From positions 1 through 64,000 of the forward strand of contig CANLOE010000002.1 in the NCBI GenBank assembly GCA_947492745.1: 64,000 nucleotides of DNA, read 5' to 3'. This document shows, piece after piece, positions 55,226 through 64,000 of this stretch; the first letter of the stretch is position 1; each line of letters begins with the position of its first letter. Made by a program: the position numbers and the translations under genes. Under the pieces are notes generated by a model. That model was not told where the DNA came from, ran no database searches, and worked only from the letters and a program-made list of their open reading frames with translations. The DNA is from an uncultured Cyclobacteriaceae bacterium. GTDB lineage: Bacteria; Bacteroidota; Bacteroidia; Cytophagales; Cyclobacteriaceae.

Positions 55226-57391
55226 ATGAGCTTAGTACTTAATGACCGTATCAGCACCGCTGCCCAAGAGGACTTATTGGACCTGGAAGCAAAAATAGAA
55301 AAATTCAAAGCAGGTGGCATCGACGAGGAGAGGTTCAAGTCTTTCCGCCTGACACGGGGTGTATATGGCCAACGTCAACTTGGAGTGCATATGTACCGCA
55401 CAAAAATCCCCTTCGGAAAGTTGACGGGTGAACAACTGTTGCGCTTGGCCGATGTTTCCGAGCATTTTACTAATGGAAACCTGCATACGACTACACGTCA
55501 GAACATACAGCTGCACCATGTCAAATTAGAAGATAGCCCCGCTCTATGGGCTCAATTGGAGGAGGTAGGTGTTACTTCTAAAGAAGCTTGTGGTAATACG
55601 GTACGGAATGTTACCGCCTCCGCTACGGCAGGAATCGACCCGGAAGAGCTGTTTGATGTTGCCCCTTATACGCAGGCCATTTTCGAGTATTTCCTGCGTA
55701 ATCCCATCTGCCAAGAAATGGGCAGAAAGGTCAAGATAGCCTTTTCTTCCAGTGATAAAGATTCTGCCTTTGCTTATTTTCATGATTTTGGGATGATTCC
55801 ACGCGTAAGGACTGAAAACGGAGAAGAGGTCAGAGGTTTCAAGGTATTGGTAGGTGGCGGTCTGGGTGCTCAGGCATTTATCGCCCCTGTCGCCTATGAG
55901 TTTTTACCTGAGGGTGAGTTGATTCCATTTGTAGAGGCTGCCATTCGTGTTTTTGACCGCTATGGTGAGCGTGAGAAGCGGTTCAAGGCTAGAATGAAGT
56001 TCTTGATAGAAGATAAAAAAGGTATGGGCCTGGAGCAGTTCATGAAACTGGTAGAGGAAGAGCGAACAGCACTGCCCCAGCAGAAGGTCAGTATCGATAG
56101 GAACCTAGTACCACAGGCAGAAATCCCCATTGTGGACACTGTTCCGGAAGTAGTTATCGATGATAGGGAAAAGTATGATTTCTGGTTAAAGACCAATGTT
56201 TTCGAGCAAAAACAAAAAGGATACTTCGGTGTAAAGATAAAGTTACAATTGGGTGATATCCATGCGGAAACTGCCCGAAAGCTGGTCGCTACCATTAAAG
56301 GTTATGTGGCAGATGATATCCGCATTACGGTCACGCAAGGTCTTTTGTTACGATTTGCTACCAAGGAAGTACTGCCCTACCTATACGATAGTCTAAACAA
56401 ACTGGGGCTGGCCAGTCCCGGTGCAGAGACCATAGCCGATATTACAGCTTGCCCTGGAACGGATACCTGTAATCTAGCAGTTACCAATAGCACGGCTATA
56501 TCCGTAGAACTGGAGCGAATGATCAACGAAGATTTTAAACCTTTGGTTTTAGATGATGATATTCAGATCAAGATCAGCGGTTGTATGAACTCCTGTGGCC
56601 AGCACATGGCAGCCAATATCGGTTTTCACGGCAGTTCCATCAAGCACGGAGAGATGGTCGTACCGGCATTACAAGTGGTCATCGGGGGTGGAGTGAGTCC
56701 TGAGGGCAAAGGCTTCATTGCAGATAAGGTCATCAAGCTCCCATCAAAGAAAATACCTTCTGCCCTATCGGTACTCCTTCGTGACTACCAAGAGAATTCT
56801 CCCGAAAACGAGTACTTCAACGACTATTATACACGACAGGGCAAACGATACTTTTATAATCTATTAAAGCCGTTTGCCGACTTGGGTGCTTTGTCACCTA
56901 CAGATTATATTGATTGGGGACACACGGAATCCTTCGTACCTGAAATAGGAGTTGGAGAATGTGCCGGTGTAAGCTTTGACGTAGTAGGTACTATTATCGC
57001 CGATTCTGAAGAAAAACTGGCCAATGCGGACAAATCATTAGGACAAGGTAGATATGCCGATGCCATTTATTATGCTTATGGTGCTTTTGTGGTGGGTGCC
57101 AAAGCCCTGTTACTGAGCGTAGATGCACACTGTAATACGCACAAGGGAATCATGAGTGATTTCGATAAATTATTTGTCGATACCAATAAGACCAATATTT
57201 CCGGAGGACTTGGATTCGAAGACACTGTTCTGAAAATGAAACAGCAGGAGCCTACTGAGGAGTTCGCCGGACAATATATCGCTAGCGCAAAGGCGTTTTT
57301 TGAAGAGGTGAAAAAAATAAGAGCAGCCCAGCTAGAGCAAAACGGGTCCGAAAAAGATAAGCTGGTTATTCAGAATTTCTATAAAGCATAA
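55226..57391 (+). CDS. Ferredoxin-dependent sulfite (nitrite) reductase with HEPN tail
   Basis: About 721 residues starting MSLVLNDRIS. Nitrite/sulfite reductase repeats include TRQNIQLHHVKLED; the siroheme/4Fe-4S cysteines lie in ACPGTDTCNLAVTN and SGCMNSCGQHMAANIG. The last 140 residues form a HEPN-like helical domain (ADAIYYAYGAFVVGAKALL), a Bacteroidota-type addition of unknown role. It reduces sulfite to sulfide; the ferredoxin and the siroheme genes next to it support this. An in-frame codon at 55154 is ignored because it lies in the terminator. Confidence 0.9.
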   Translation: MSLVLNDRISTAAQEDLLDLEAKIEKFKAGGIDEERFKSFRLTRGVYGQRQLGVHMYRTKIPFGKLTGEQLLRLADVSEHFTNGNLHTTTRQNIQLHHVKLEDSPALWAQLEEVGVTSKEACGNTVRNVTASATAGIDPEELFDVAPYTQAIFEYFLRNPICQEMGRKVKIAFSSSDKDSAFAYFHDFGMIPRVRTENGEEVRGFKVLVGGGLGAQAFIAPVAYEFLPEGELIPFVEAAIRVFDRYGEREKRFKARMKFLIEDKKGMGLEQFMKLVEEERTALPQQKVSIDRNLVPQAEIPIVDTVPEVVIDDREKYDFWLKTNVFEQKQKGYFGVKIKLQLGDIHAETARKLVATIKGYVADDIRITVTQGLLLRFATKEVLPYLYDSLNKLGLASPGAETIADITACPGTDTCNLAVTNSTAISVELERMINEDFKPLVLDDDIQIKISGCMNSCGQHMAANIGFHGSSIKHGEMVVPALQVVIGGGVSPEGKGFIADKVIKLPSKKIPSALSVLLRDYQENSPENEYFNDYYTRQGKRYFYNLLKPFADLGALSPTDYIDWGHTESFVPEIGVGECAGVSFDVVGTIIADSEEKLANADKSLGQGRYADAIYYAYGAFVVGAKALLLSVDAHCNTHKGIMSDFDKLFVDTNKTNISGGLGFEDTVLKMKQQEPTEEFAGQYIASAKAFFEEVKKIRAAQLEQNGSEKDKLVIQNFYKA

Positions 57392-57422
57392 GATAGGTGA
57401 CCTGTAAAACGATACTGTGAGA

Positions 57423-58184
57423 ATGGAAAGAAAAGTAACACTTGTCGGAGCGGGTCCTGGAGACCCCGATTTGATTACAGTAAAGGGGCTTAAGGCAATT
57501 AAGATTGCCAATGTCCTATTGTATGATGCACTGGTACACCCAAGTCTATTGGCTCATGCCAAGCCCGGAACCAAAGTGGTCTATGTAGGAAAAAGGGCGG
57601 GAAAGCATAGCCATACCCAACAGGAAATCAACGAACTGATCGTATCATATGCCTTTGCAGAAGGGCATGTGGTACGCCTTAAAGGGGGAGACCCGTTCAT
57701 CTTTGGGAGGGGAAAGGAAGAACTGGAATATGCGGAAACCTTTGGTATCGCTACGGAGGCTATTATCGGTGTATCCAGTATTAACCTCCCCGGACAATAC
57801 GGCATTCCACTTACTCGACGTGGCATCAATGAAAGCTTCTGGGTGGTGACGGCAACCACTCGAAGCGGAAAGATATCCGAAGATGTGGCACTTGCGGCAC
57901 GCTCTTCGGCCACGGTAGTATTCTTCATGGGCTTGGGCAAAATACAGTCTATCGCTGCCTCTTATCAAAAACTCTCCAAGGGAAGTACGCCTGCCGCTAT
58001 TATCTCTAAGGGTTCACTAACAGAAGGCCAACTTTATCTTGGAACAGTGAATACTTTGCACAAAATCAAGGAAAAGCATGCTATAGAGGCACCGGCACTC
58101 ATCGTTATCGGAGAGGCTGTGGGTACTCATGAGTACTTTTACGAAAAGGTCAAAAAAACAATCGGTACCATCGACAAGCGTTGA
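57423..58184 (+). CDS. cobA: Uroporphyrinogen-III C-methyltransferase
   Basis: 253 residues. VTLVGAGPGDPDLITVKGLK at the start is the SAM-binding motif of the family, followed by KGGDPFIFGRGKEELE and GIPLTRRGINESFWVVTATT. It methylates uroporphyrinogen III to precorrin-2, the first step towards siroheme for the sulfite reductase. It lies 31 bp after the reductase gene. A GTG 6 bp upstream (57417) is an alternative start. Confidence 0.92.
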   Translation: MERKVTLVGAGPGDPDLITVKGLKAIKIANVLLYDALVHPSLLAHAKPGTKVVYVGKRAGKHSHTQQEINELIVSYAFAEGHVVRLKGGDPFIFGRGKEELEYAETFGIATEAIIGVSSINLPGQYGIPLTRRGINESFWVVTATTRSGKISEDVALAARSSATVVFFMGLGKIQSIAASYQKLSKGSTPAAIISKGSLTEGQLYLGTVNTLHKIKEKHAIEAPALIVIGEAVGTHEYFYEKVKKTIGTIDKR

Positions 58185-58440
58185 GCTATGGTAAAGTAAC
58201 AGTAGAGATTATTTTAAAATGTATTGTTTGACCTGTACAATGCTCTTAGTTCGCTACTTATACTCAACAAAAAATGAAATGGGAAATTTGATTTCCGTAG
58301 GTCTTGGACAAATCCTGCATTTGTTGACAGGTCATTAGGACCGTTCCGGGCAAAACAGTGTTTTCTTGATTATCTCAGTATGTCCCAAAACAATTTCATT
58401 TGGGTATAGTTTAACTTTGATAGTGTTCGTGAACCTGCGG
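58185..58440. repeat. TIR element family D, copy D1 (58259-58409) in the cobA-cysG gap
   Basis: 151 bp with ends TATACTCAACAAAAAATGAA and, inverted, CTATACCCAAATGAAATTGT, both continuing into TGGGA. A second copy lies at 63599-63765. The interiors differ more than the ends but share GTCATTAGG. No ORF. Confidence 0.7.
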
Positions 58441-58763
58441 TTTTAACCCAAAATAATCAATAGGATTTTGTGATGAAAAGTGCAATAAAATCAACGGTTT
58501 AGGTGAGGAGGCTTAAATCGGAGATTCATGAACACCCTCAAAAAAGACAAACACAACAGTAAACTAAACCGAAGGTTCGATGAATGCCTTTGAAACCGTA
58601 GGTTCATGAGCACCATAAAAAAATCAATCCAATGAGCGAACTAAATCAATCGATATAATGAATCAATGGATTATTAAGATGATGAACCTGCGTAGCGTAA
58701 AACCGCTGATTTGAAAGTAATTTATGCTCGGAATAGGTTCTCTATTGATCATTTGGGATTTAA
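58441..58763. repeat. TIR element family B, long copy B5
   Basis: 323 bp with the B-type ends TTTTAACCCAAAATAATCAA and, inverted, TTTAAATCCCAAATGATCAA. The interior contains repeated phrases such as GAACCTGCG and GGTTCATGA that look like internal duplications. Together with D1 and B6 it fills the gap between cobA and the next gene. Confidence 0.6.
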
Positions 58764-58841
58764 AGCTTTATAGTTCGTTTATTTGAACAATCGGACTTCA
58801 AGTGCGTTCTGTTTGGGCATTAGGCGCAACATCATCCGCCG

Positions 58842-59017
58842 TTTAACCCAGATCATGCATTGGAACTTCGTAACGAGGATTTAAATGTCAATACATCAGG
58901 GAGTTTTATTGGATTTAGTATAGTACCGCTATGGTGAATTCAAAAAACGTAGTGCAACGACCGGTTTGCAGATAGTTAGATCCGCAGTAGATTTTTCAAT
59001 GCATGACCCGGATTTAA
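58842..59017. repeat. TIR element family B, copy B6
   Basis: 176 bp with ends TTTAACCCAGATCATGCATT and, inverted, TTAAATCCGGGTCATGCATT. It is nearly identical inside to B7 at 61632-61806, for example ACCGCTATGGTGAATTC and the phrase GACCGGTTTGCAG. It ends 43 bp before the start of the siroheme gene. Confidence 0.85.
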
Positions 59018-59059
59018 TCATAACGGTCCTCAACCTTTTTCAGTATTAAAAGAACAATT

Positions 59060-59677
59060 GTGTCAAAAAGTAAAATAGCAGTTTCCGGAAATCCTCTATT
59101 TCCCGTTTTTTTAAAAATCGATCAATTGCAACTATTGGTCGTAGGTGGTGGCTATGTAGGTCTGGAGAAAATCACGGCACTCTTCAAAAACAATCCTAAT
59201 GCTCAAGTGTACCTCGTAGGTACTACTGTCAGCAGCGATATCAAAGCGTTAATAAAGAAATACCCTAACTTTCGCTATAAGGAGCGGTCTTTTAAAAAGA
59301 AAGATCTTCGTAACATAGAAGTGGCGCTATTGGCTACCGACTCACAAAAGACCAATTTGCGCATCAGAAAACTGGCCAAAAAGAAGAATATTTTGGTAAA
59401 TGTAGCAGATACCCCTGATTTATGTGACTTTTATCTCGGTTCTACCGTAAAAAAAGGTAATCTGAAGGTCGGCATCTCCACTAATGGTAAATCCCCCACC
59501 TTTGCCAAAAGATTCAGAGAGGTACTAGAAGAGGTACTGCCCGAGGACACCGATGATCTTTTACAAAATCTGAAAAAGATTCGTGACTCTTTGAAAGGTG
59601 ATTTTGGAGAAAAAATCAAGCAGCTCAACAAGGTTACCGCTTCACTAAAACAAAGCGATCAGGACAATAGATCCTAA
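59060..59677 (+). CDS. Precorrin-2 dehydrogenase / sirohydrochlorin ferrochelatase
   Basis: 205 residues starting with GTG. VVGGGYVGLEKITALFKNN is the NAD-binding loop, ALLATDSQKTNLRIRKLAKK the family core, and GISTNGKSPTFAKRFREVLE the C-terminal hallmark. It matches the N-terminal half of CysG (Met8p type), completing siroheme for the sulfite reductase. It is separated from cobA by 875 bp of repeats, which makes a separate promoter likely. Confidence 0.9.
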   Translation: MSKSKIAVSGNPLFPVFLKIDQLQLLVVGGGYVGLEKITALFKNNPNAQVYLVGTTVSSDIKALIKKYPNFRYKERSFKKKDLRNIEVALLATDSQKTNLRIRKLAKKKNILVNVADTPDLCDFYLGSTVKKGNLKVGISTNGKSPTFAKRFREVLEEVLPEDTDDLLQNLKKIRDSLKGDFGEKIKQLNKVTASLKQSDQDNRS

Positions 59678-59999
59678 CACACAAAATCCTGAAATACAGT
59701 ATCGAGAGATGGATGGATGAAGTCTACTGACCAATGTTTGCCGAAACCTCTATTGCCTCTATTCTATCCAAAATATAAGAAAGAGAAAGGTGACAGTGGA
59801 AACCCCACTATCTGCTTTTTCTTGTATTTAAAACTTCAAAAAAGCAGCACACAACTCCGAAAGAGCAAAAATTATCCTTATATTGTAGCATTAATTAATT
59901 ACTAAGAGGATAAATTGAACGTAATTCCCACTATCCTTATTTTTTTTCATATTGAAAGGAACATCCGTGTTCCCGTACAATAGTTGGCTCAAATCATAT
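59678..59999. other. Gap upstream of the PHP phosphatase
   Basis: About 320 bp. The ORFs are short and Lys-rich, with no family. The region must hold the promoter of the PHP gene. No repeat recognised. Confidence 0.4.
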
Positions 60000-60860
60000 A
60001 TGTGGACAAACTACCATAGTCATTGTTATTTCTGCGATGGCAACTCACACCCCGAAGAATATGCTCGGGCGGCTTTGGAGCGTAAAATGGCAGCTTATGG
60101 ATATAGCTCTCATGCACCAGTACCCTTTGGGTGTCAATGGACAATGAAAAAGGCTCGCTTAAAAGCCTATTTCAAAAATATTAAAAGCATAAAAGAGGCT
60201 TATTCGAATCATATCGAAATCTACGCTGGTCTGGAGACCGATTTTATCCCTCAGATAATGGGACCCGAAGATTTTATGCGAGAGGGATGGGATATTGATT
60301 ATACGATAGGGTCCATACACTTTGTGGGTCAGTTCGAAGATGGAAGGTACTGGGAAGTAGATGGAAACTATGATGTATTTTTAGAAGGTCTGGAACATAT
60401 TTATAATGGAGACATACAACAGGTGATCCATCACTATTATGCCAGAACGAGAGATATGGTGGAACAGTCCTGTCCTGATGTGATAGGTCATCTGGACAAA
60501 ATAAAAATGCAGAATAAAGACAGTATCCACTTTTCGGAGAGTGATGACTGGTACAAAGCAGAAGTATTGGATACACTATCCGTGATTGCCAAGTCCAAAG
60601 CTATCATCGAAGTCAATACCAGAGGGCTGTATAAAACCATCTGTGATGAACCCTATCCGAGCTTGTGGATACTGGATGCCATGCGAACACTGAATATACC
60701 TGTTACACTTAGTTCCGATGCCCACAAACCCGAAGAAGTAGACGCTGACTTCGAACAGACCGCCGTTGTTCTGATGAATTGCGGATATGAAGAAGTACGC
60801 GTATTACTGAACAATCAGTGGACAGATGTCACATTCGATGAAAATGGCCTGCACCTTTGA
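60000..60860 (+). CDS. PHP-domain histidinol-phosphatase-like protein
   Basis: 286 residues from MWTNYHSHCYFCDG. The PHP metal ligands are visible in NYHSHC, GYSSHAPVPF, GLETDFIPQ and SSDAHKPEEV, as in HisK-type histidinol phosphatases (polymerase and histidinol phosphatase superfamily). The true substrate is uncertain because no his genes are near. A start at 59952 is possible, but the N-terminal 16 residues are unlike the family. Confidence 0.8.
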   Translation: MWTNYHSHCYFCDGNSHPEEYARAALERKMAAYGYSSHAPVPFGCQWTMKKARLKAYFKNIKSIKEAYSNHIEIYAGLETDFIPQIMGPEDFMREGWDIDYTIGSIHFVGQFEDGRYWEVDGNYDVFLEGLEHIYNGDIQQVIHHYYARTRDMVEQSCPDVIGHLDKIKMQNKDSIHFSESDDWYKAEVLDTLSVIAKSKAIIEVNTRGLYKTICDEPYPSLWILDAMRTLNIPVTLSSDAHKPEEVDADFEQTAVVLMNCGYEEVRVLLNNQWTDVTFDENGLHL

Positions 60861-60896
60861 GCATAAAGTCTGATATACATTTCAACAGCGGCGATT

Positions 60897-61631
60897 ATGT
60901 ATTATAATATCGGTCATATCATCCTAGAGCTACAGACCTTTCTTCGAAATAAGGATGCTACCCCGCACTTGGACCAGAGCTGGGCGAATAAAATAGGACA
61001 ACTTTTCTCATTGTTGACCATTGATATCCCTATTATGTTGATGCTTTCCGTTTTTATCGGTGCATTGGAACAATCCGGGCTAATCCATATCGATGAGCAT
61101 AAGTTAAAGGCAATGATGGAAAGCTACCCTCTATGGCAAATCGTATTATTGACCGTGGCCATTATGCCATTAGTGGAAGAAATTGTGTTTCGCTTATGGC
61201 TGAAACCGCACCGACATTATATAATGTTCTTTTTTCTGACGCTAAGTATTGCACTTTTATGGGTTATTGTTCGGTCAAATCCCTTTGAGATCAAGTCAAT
61301 TCCATGGATAGTTGCGCTACCCTCTCTCCTACTTTTGGGGATTGGGTTCGTAATGATGGAAAAGGTCGGGCCACATTTAGAAAAATTATGGACCAGAAGG
61401 TTCGGTTTTTTAGTCGGTTTTTCCATTATTCTATTTGGCTTTGTGCATCTTGGTAATTATACGTTGACGACAGAAATAATCTTGTTCAGTCCCATAATTA
61501 TTTTGCCCCAGATCGTTATTGGTTTTTTTCTGACTTATCTCCGTGTCCGCTTTGGCTTGATTTGGGGATATTTTATGCATGCGCTTCACAATGGCCTTTT
61601 TCTCTCCATAGCCCTACTTGAGAAGGGATGA
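60897..61631 (+). CDS. CPBP-family intramembrane protease
   Basis: 244 residues with about six hydrophobic segments. The CPBP motifs are PLVEEIVFRLWL (Glu-Glu...Arg), FGFVHLG and FMHALHNGL, which form the metal site inside the membrane. Substrates are unknown. It follows the PHP gene by 36 bp and may be cotranscribed. Repeat B7 begins at its stop. Confidence 0.85.
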   Translation: MYYNIGHIILELQTFLRNKDATPHLDQSWANKIGQLFSLLTIDIPIMLMLSVFIGALEQSGLIHIDEHKLKAMMESYPLWQIVLLTVAIMPLVEEIVFRLWLKPHRHYIMFFFLTLSIALLWVIVRSNPFEIKSIPWIVALPSLLLLGIGFVMMEKVGPHLEKLWTRRFGFLVGFSIILFGFVHLGNYTLTTEIILFSPIIILPQIVIGFFLTYLRVRFGLIWGYFMHALHNGLFLSIALLEKG

Positions 61632-61806
61632 TTTATCCCGGATCATACGTTGGAACTTCGTAACGAGGGTTTACATATCCATAGATCAGGGAGTTTTATT
61701 GGATTTAGCATAGCACCGCTATGGTGAATTCAAAAAACGTAGTGCAACGACCGGTTTGCAGCTATTTAGATCCGCAGTAGATTTTCAATGCATGATTCGG
61801 GTTAAA
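61632..61806. repeat. TIR element family B, copy B7
   Basis: 175 bp, ends TTTATCCCGGATCATACGTT and, inverted, TTTAACCCGAATCATGCATT. It sits exactly at the broken 5' end of the peptidase E remnant that follows. Confidence 0.85.
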
Positions 61807-61807
61807 T

Positions 61808-62206
61808 ATGCTGGCCATCCGAAAGGCCCATGGTTTGGACAATGTTTTGCATAGGGCACTGTCGATGGGCATATTATTCGCGGGAGGAAGTGCTGGGTCG
61901 ATATGCTGGTTTGAAGAAGGTCTATCCGATGCACGTCCCGTATCCATCTCAAAAGTTGCCTGTCTCGGTTTACTCAAAGGGAGTCATTGCCCACATTATA
62001 GCTCAGAGTCGGGACGTAGGCCCATGTACCTTTCTCATATTGAAAAAGGTCTATTGTTACCGGGCTATGCCTCGGATGATTTGGCAGGAATGTATTTTGA
62101 GAACGGCGTAGCCAAAGAGATCATCACTTTGGATGAGCAGCACCATGTCTATAGCGTGACCTACACTGATGGGATGGCAAAAGAAGAAAAATGGAAGGTA
62201 CGCTAA
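61808..62206 (+). pseudogene. Peptidase E (S51) remnant, N-terminus lost
   Basis: 132 residues. LFAGGSAGSICWFEEGLSD contains the serine nucleophile motif (G-S-A-G-S) of dipeptidase E, and CLGLLKGSHCPHYSSESGRR and the rest follow the family to its C-terminus. The first 100 or so residues of the usual 220-240 are absent; the coding sequence begins one base after repeat B7. Probably inactive. Confidence 0.75.
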
Positions 62207-62259
62207 AAAGTGACCGATGGGCTAGATGAGTATCTTTAGGTTATCCTATCCTTTTTTGT

Positions 62260-63498
62260 TTATTTCTTTTTTTTCTTCTTCTTTGGGCGATTATTCCACT
62301 CATCGATTTCTTTCATGACCGACTTCCAATCATTGGGATTGTCCTGAGAGAAATCCAAAGTTTCTTCATACTCATCTTTTTTGATGCTCATTACCTTGAT
62401 ACTCTTATCCAAGAAATCCTCTATTTTTTCCAATAGTGGTTTTTCTTCGGGACTGCAAAAAGAAACAGCAATACCCCTTTCCTTTGCCCTTCCTGTACGG
62501 CCAACACGGTGTACATAGTACTCTGTTTGTTCCGGCAAATCATAATTGACCACATAGGAAACTCCCGGGATGTCGATACCCCGTGCTCCGACATCGGTAG
62601 CTACCAATACCTTGACCTGGTCCTCTTTAAAATCCTGCAATGCTTTTATCCGCTCGCTCTGGGACTTATCACCATGGATAGCCACTGCGTTCAACGCTAC
62701 CCTTTCCATGGCTTTCACCACACGTTCGGCCCTCACTTTGGTTCTGGTGAACACCAGTATTTTGGCATCTTCGTTTTCCTTTATCAATCGCTCCAGAAAG
62801 AAACGTTTATCATCCATATGGATATGCGCCACCGAATGATCTATATTTTTGGCTACGGGGTCTTTCGGAGATATCTGAATACGGATGGGCTTACTGACCA
62901 GACTGTAGGCAAGTTTTTTTATCTTCTCATCGATGGTCGCAGAGAAGAAAAGGGTCTGTCTCTTTTTGGGGATATAACGCAGCGCATCCTTTATATCGTC
63001 GATGAAGCCGAGGGCCAGCATATGATCGGCTTCATCAAGTATGAGTGTATTTACATGTCTAAGATGTATATACCCTTGACTGACCAAATCGAACATCCTT
63101 CCAGGTGTCGTGACCATGATGTCTATACCCTGCTCCAGTTTGGATATCTGAGATTCTTGTTCCACACCGCCATAAACGGTAAGGGCCTTTAGTTTGGTAT
63201 ACTTGCCTAAGCTTTGGAAGACTTCCGTGATCTGTAGCGCTAATTCCCGAGTAGGTACCATTACCAGACACTGTATCCCTTGAATATCTCTCTTCCTTTT
63301 GTTTTCTTCTAAATTATGCAGTACAGGAATAACAAAAGCCGCTGTCTTTCCCGTACCGGTCTGAGCGATACCCAGTACATCCTCATTTTTCAATATATGT
63401 GGAATGGCCTTGAACTGAATATCCGTAGGACGTTTAAAATCCAACTCTTCCAGACTCCGCTTGATAGCAGGCGATATACGATAATCTTTATATTTCAT
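62260..63498 (-). CDS. DEAD-box RNA helicase
   Basis: 412 residues. Q-motif (FKRPTDIQFKAIPHIL), Walker A AQTGTGKTAAF, PTRELA, TPGR, DEAD in LILDEADHML, SAT, then GDKSQ, ATDVGARGIDIPGV and HRVGRTGR complete the helicase motifs. A basic poly-Lys tail (RPKKKKKKK) replaces a long C-terminal extension. Cytoplasmic RNA unwinding in ribosome assembly or mRNA turnover is usual. The gene stands alone; 53 bp separate it from the peptidase E remnant. Confidence 0.95.
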   Translation of the reverse strand: MKYKDYRISPAIKRSLEELDFKRPTDIQFKAIPHILKNEDVLGIAQTGTGKTAAFVIPVLHNLEENKRKRDIQGIQCLVMVPTRELALQITEVFQSLGKYTKLKALTVYGGVEQESQISKLEQGIDIMVTTPGRMFDLVSQGYIHLRHVNTLILDEADHMLALGFIDDIKDALRYIPKKRQTLFFSATIDEKIKKLAYSLVSKPIRIQISPKDPVAKNIDHSVAHIHMDDKRFFLERLIKENEDAKILVFTRTKVRAERVVKAMERVALNAVAIHGDKSQSERIKALQDFKEDQVKVLVATDVGARGIDIPGVSYVVNYDLPEQTEYYVHRVGRTGRAKERGIAVSFCSPEEKPLLEKIEDFLDKSIKVMSIKKDEYEETLDFSQDNPNDWKSVMKEIDEWNNRPKKKKKKK

Positions 63499-63598
63499 AA
63501 TCAGGGGATGATAACTTTGTGGAGGAGTTTTGCAAAATTACGTTTATTAAAGGACTTCACAATACTCTGAATCAAAATTGTCACAATAACGTTTAACT

Positions 63599-63765
63599 TA
63601 TATCCAAGAAAAAATAAAATGGGAAACCTCATAGGCAATGGCCATGGGGAAAAATCCGTACAATGTTAAACCGTTACCGGTAGACTTGTCATTAGGGGCT
63701 TTAGAAAATAGTGGCACTTAAGTCAACAAATCAACTTGTCCCAAATCAATTGCGTTTAGGTATAA
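63599..63765. repeat. TIR element family D, copy D2
   Basis: 167 bp with ends ATCCAAGAAAAAATAAAATGGG and, inverted, TATACCTAAACGCAATTGAT, 100 bp upstream of the helicase start. Compare D1 at 58259-58409. Confidence 0.65.
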
Positions 63766-63829
63766 CTTGACCTAACGGTTCATTTTTATAATGTCTGAGC
63801 CACCATAGTACCTCTCCTATTCCCATAAG

Positions 63830-64000
63830 CTAGGGGTTGGAGTACTTTTTATCTTTGATTATGAGAAGTTCCATATCGAATAATAGGTGCATTTTTTTGA
63901 AGATGTCACCAACAATAGCCATAACCTCTTCAGGAGAGATGGAAAGTGAGTTTGCTATGTAATTTTCACATTTCCCATTGGCACGCAAACGCAATGCTTT
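63830..64000 (-). CDS. Partial hypothetical protein at the window edge
   Basis: 56 codons are open from the right edge to a TAG at 63830 on the minus strand (KALRLRANGKCENYIANSLS, then SPEEVMAIVGDIFKKMHLLF). The 5' part lies outside the window. The composition is protein-like but no family is recognised. Confidence 0.35.
   Translation of the reverse strand, partial: KALRLRANGKCENYIANSLSISPEEVMAIVGDIFKKMHLLFDMELLIIKDKKYSNP

Overview
The window reads as a piece of a Bacteroidota chromosome, probably a marine-type Cytophagales or Flavobacteriales relative. This is inferred from the SusC/SusD pair with partner lipoproteins, the HEPN-tailed sulfite reductase, the fused ThrA, the Bacteroidota-style KARI, PRTRC and PcfJ proteins on a mobile element, and weak Shine-Dalgarno signals. 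No rRNA or tRNA gene was seen, so the genus cannot be named.

Positions 1 to about 19,500 are an integrated conjugative or plasmid-like element, mostly on the minus strand. It starts with an octanucleotide microsatellite beside a MobC-like gene. It carries two SSBs, a PcfJ-like protein, a glycosyltransferase, an HTH replication-initiator-like gene with five DnaA boxes inside its coding sequence, small HTH proteins, a PRTRC cluster (E, C, F-like, B-like), an excisionase-like HTH protein and a ParB-like gene broken by a frameshift. No relaxase, integrase or tra genes are present, so the element must continue to the left. Many of its genes are hypothetical but tightly packed, often with 4-bp ATGA overlaps.

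Positions about 19,500 to 24,950 are a scar zone: an IS21-like end, three gene remnants or orphan exported proteins, and a NUDIX/winged-helix (NrtR-type) regulator. Positions 24,950 to 30,008 are a galactose operon (galM, sodium/sugar symporter, galK, galT). Positions 30,165 to 43,478 carry threonine and branched-chain amino acid synthesis on the minus strand (ilvE-ilvD-ilvB-ilvN-ilvC-ilvA, then thrA-thrB-thrC): ThrABC make threonine, IlvA deaminates it and the other Ilv enzymes complete isoleucine and valine. Positions 44,683 to 52,032 are a SusC/SusD uptake locus with a zinc-metallohydrolase lipoprotein and a DUF4302 lipoprotein.

Positions 53,010 to 59,677 are a plus-strand sulfur-assimilation and siroheme operon: SAM riboswitch, ferredoxin, MetZ-type sulfhydrylase, sulfite reductase, uroporphyrinogen methyltransferase and precorrin-2 dehydrogenase. 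Two very short cysteine-rich ORFs lie in it. One, ending in five consecutive Cys codons, sits just after the riboswitch. The other has nine Cys in 32 codons and sits between metZ and the sulfite reductase gene, followed by a clear intrinsic terminator. I regard this as the best candidate for an undescribed system: cysteine-sensing leader-peptide attenuation layered on a SAM riboswitch. The window ends with a PHP phosphatase, a CPBP protease, a peptidase E remnant and a DEAD-box helicase.

Three families of short (about 150 to 320 bp) elements with terminal inverted repeats (called A, B and D here) are scattered through the chromosomal part but not seen in the mobile element. Several abut broken genes.
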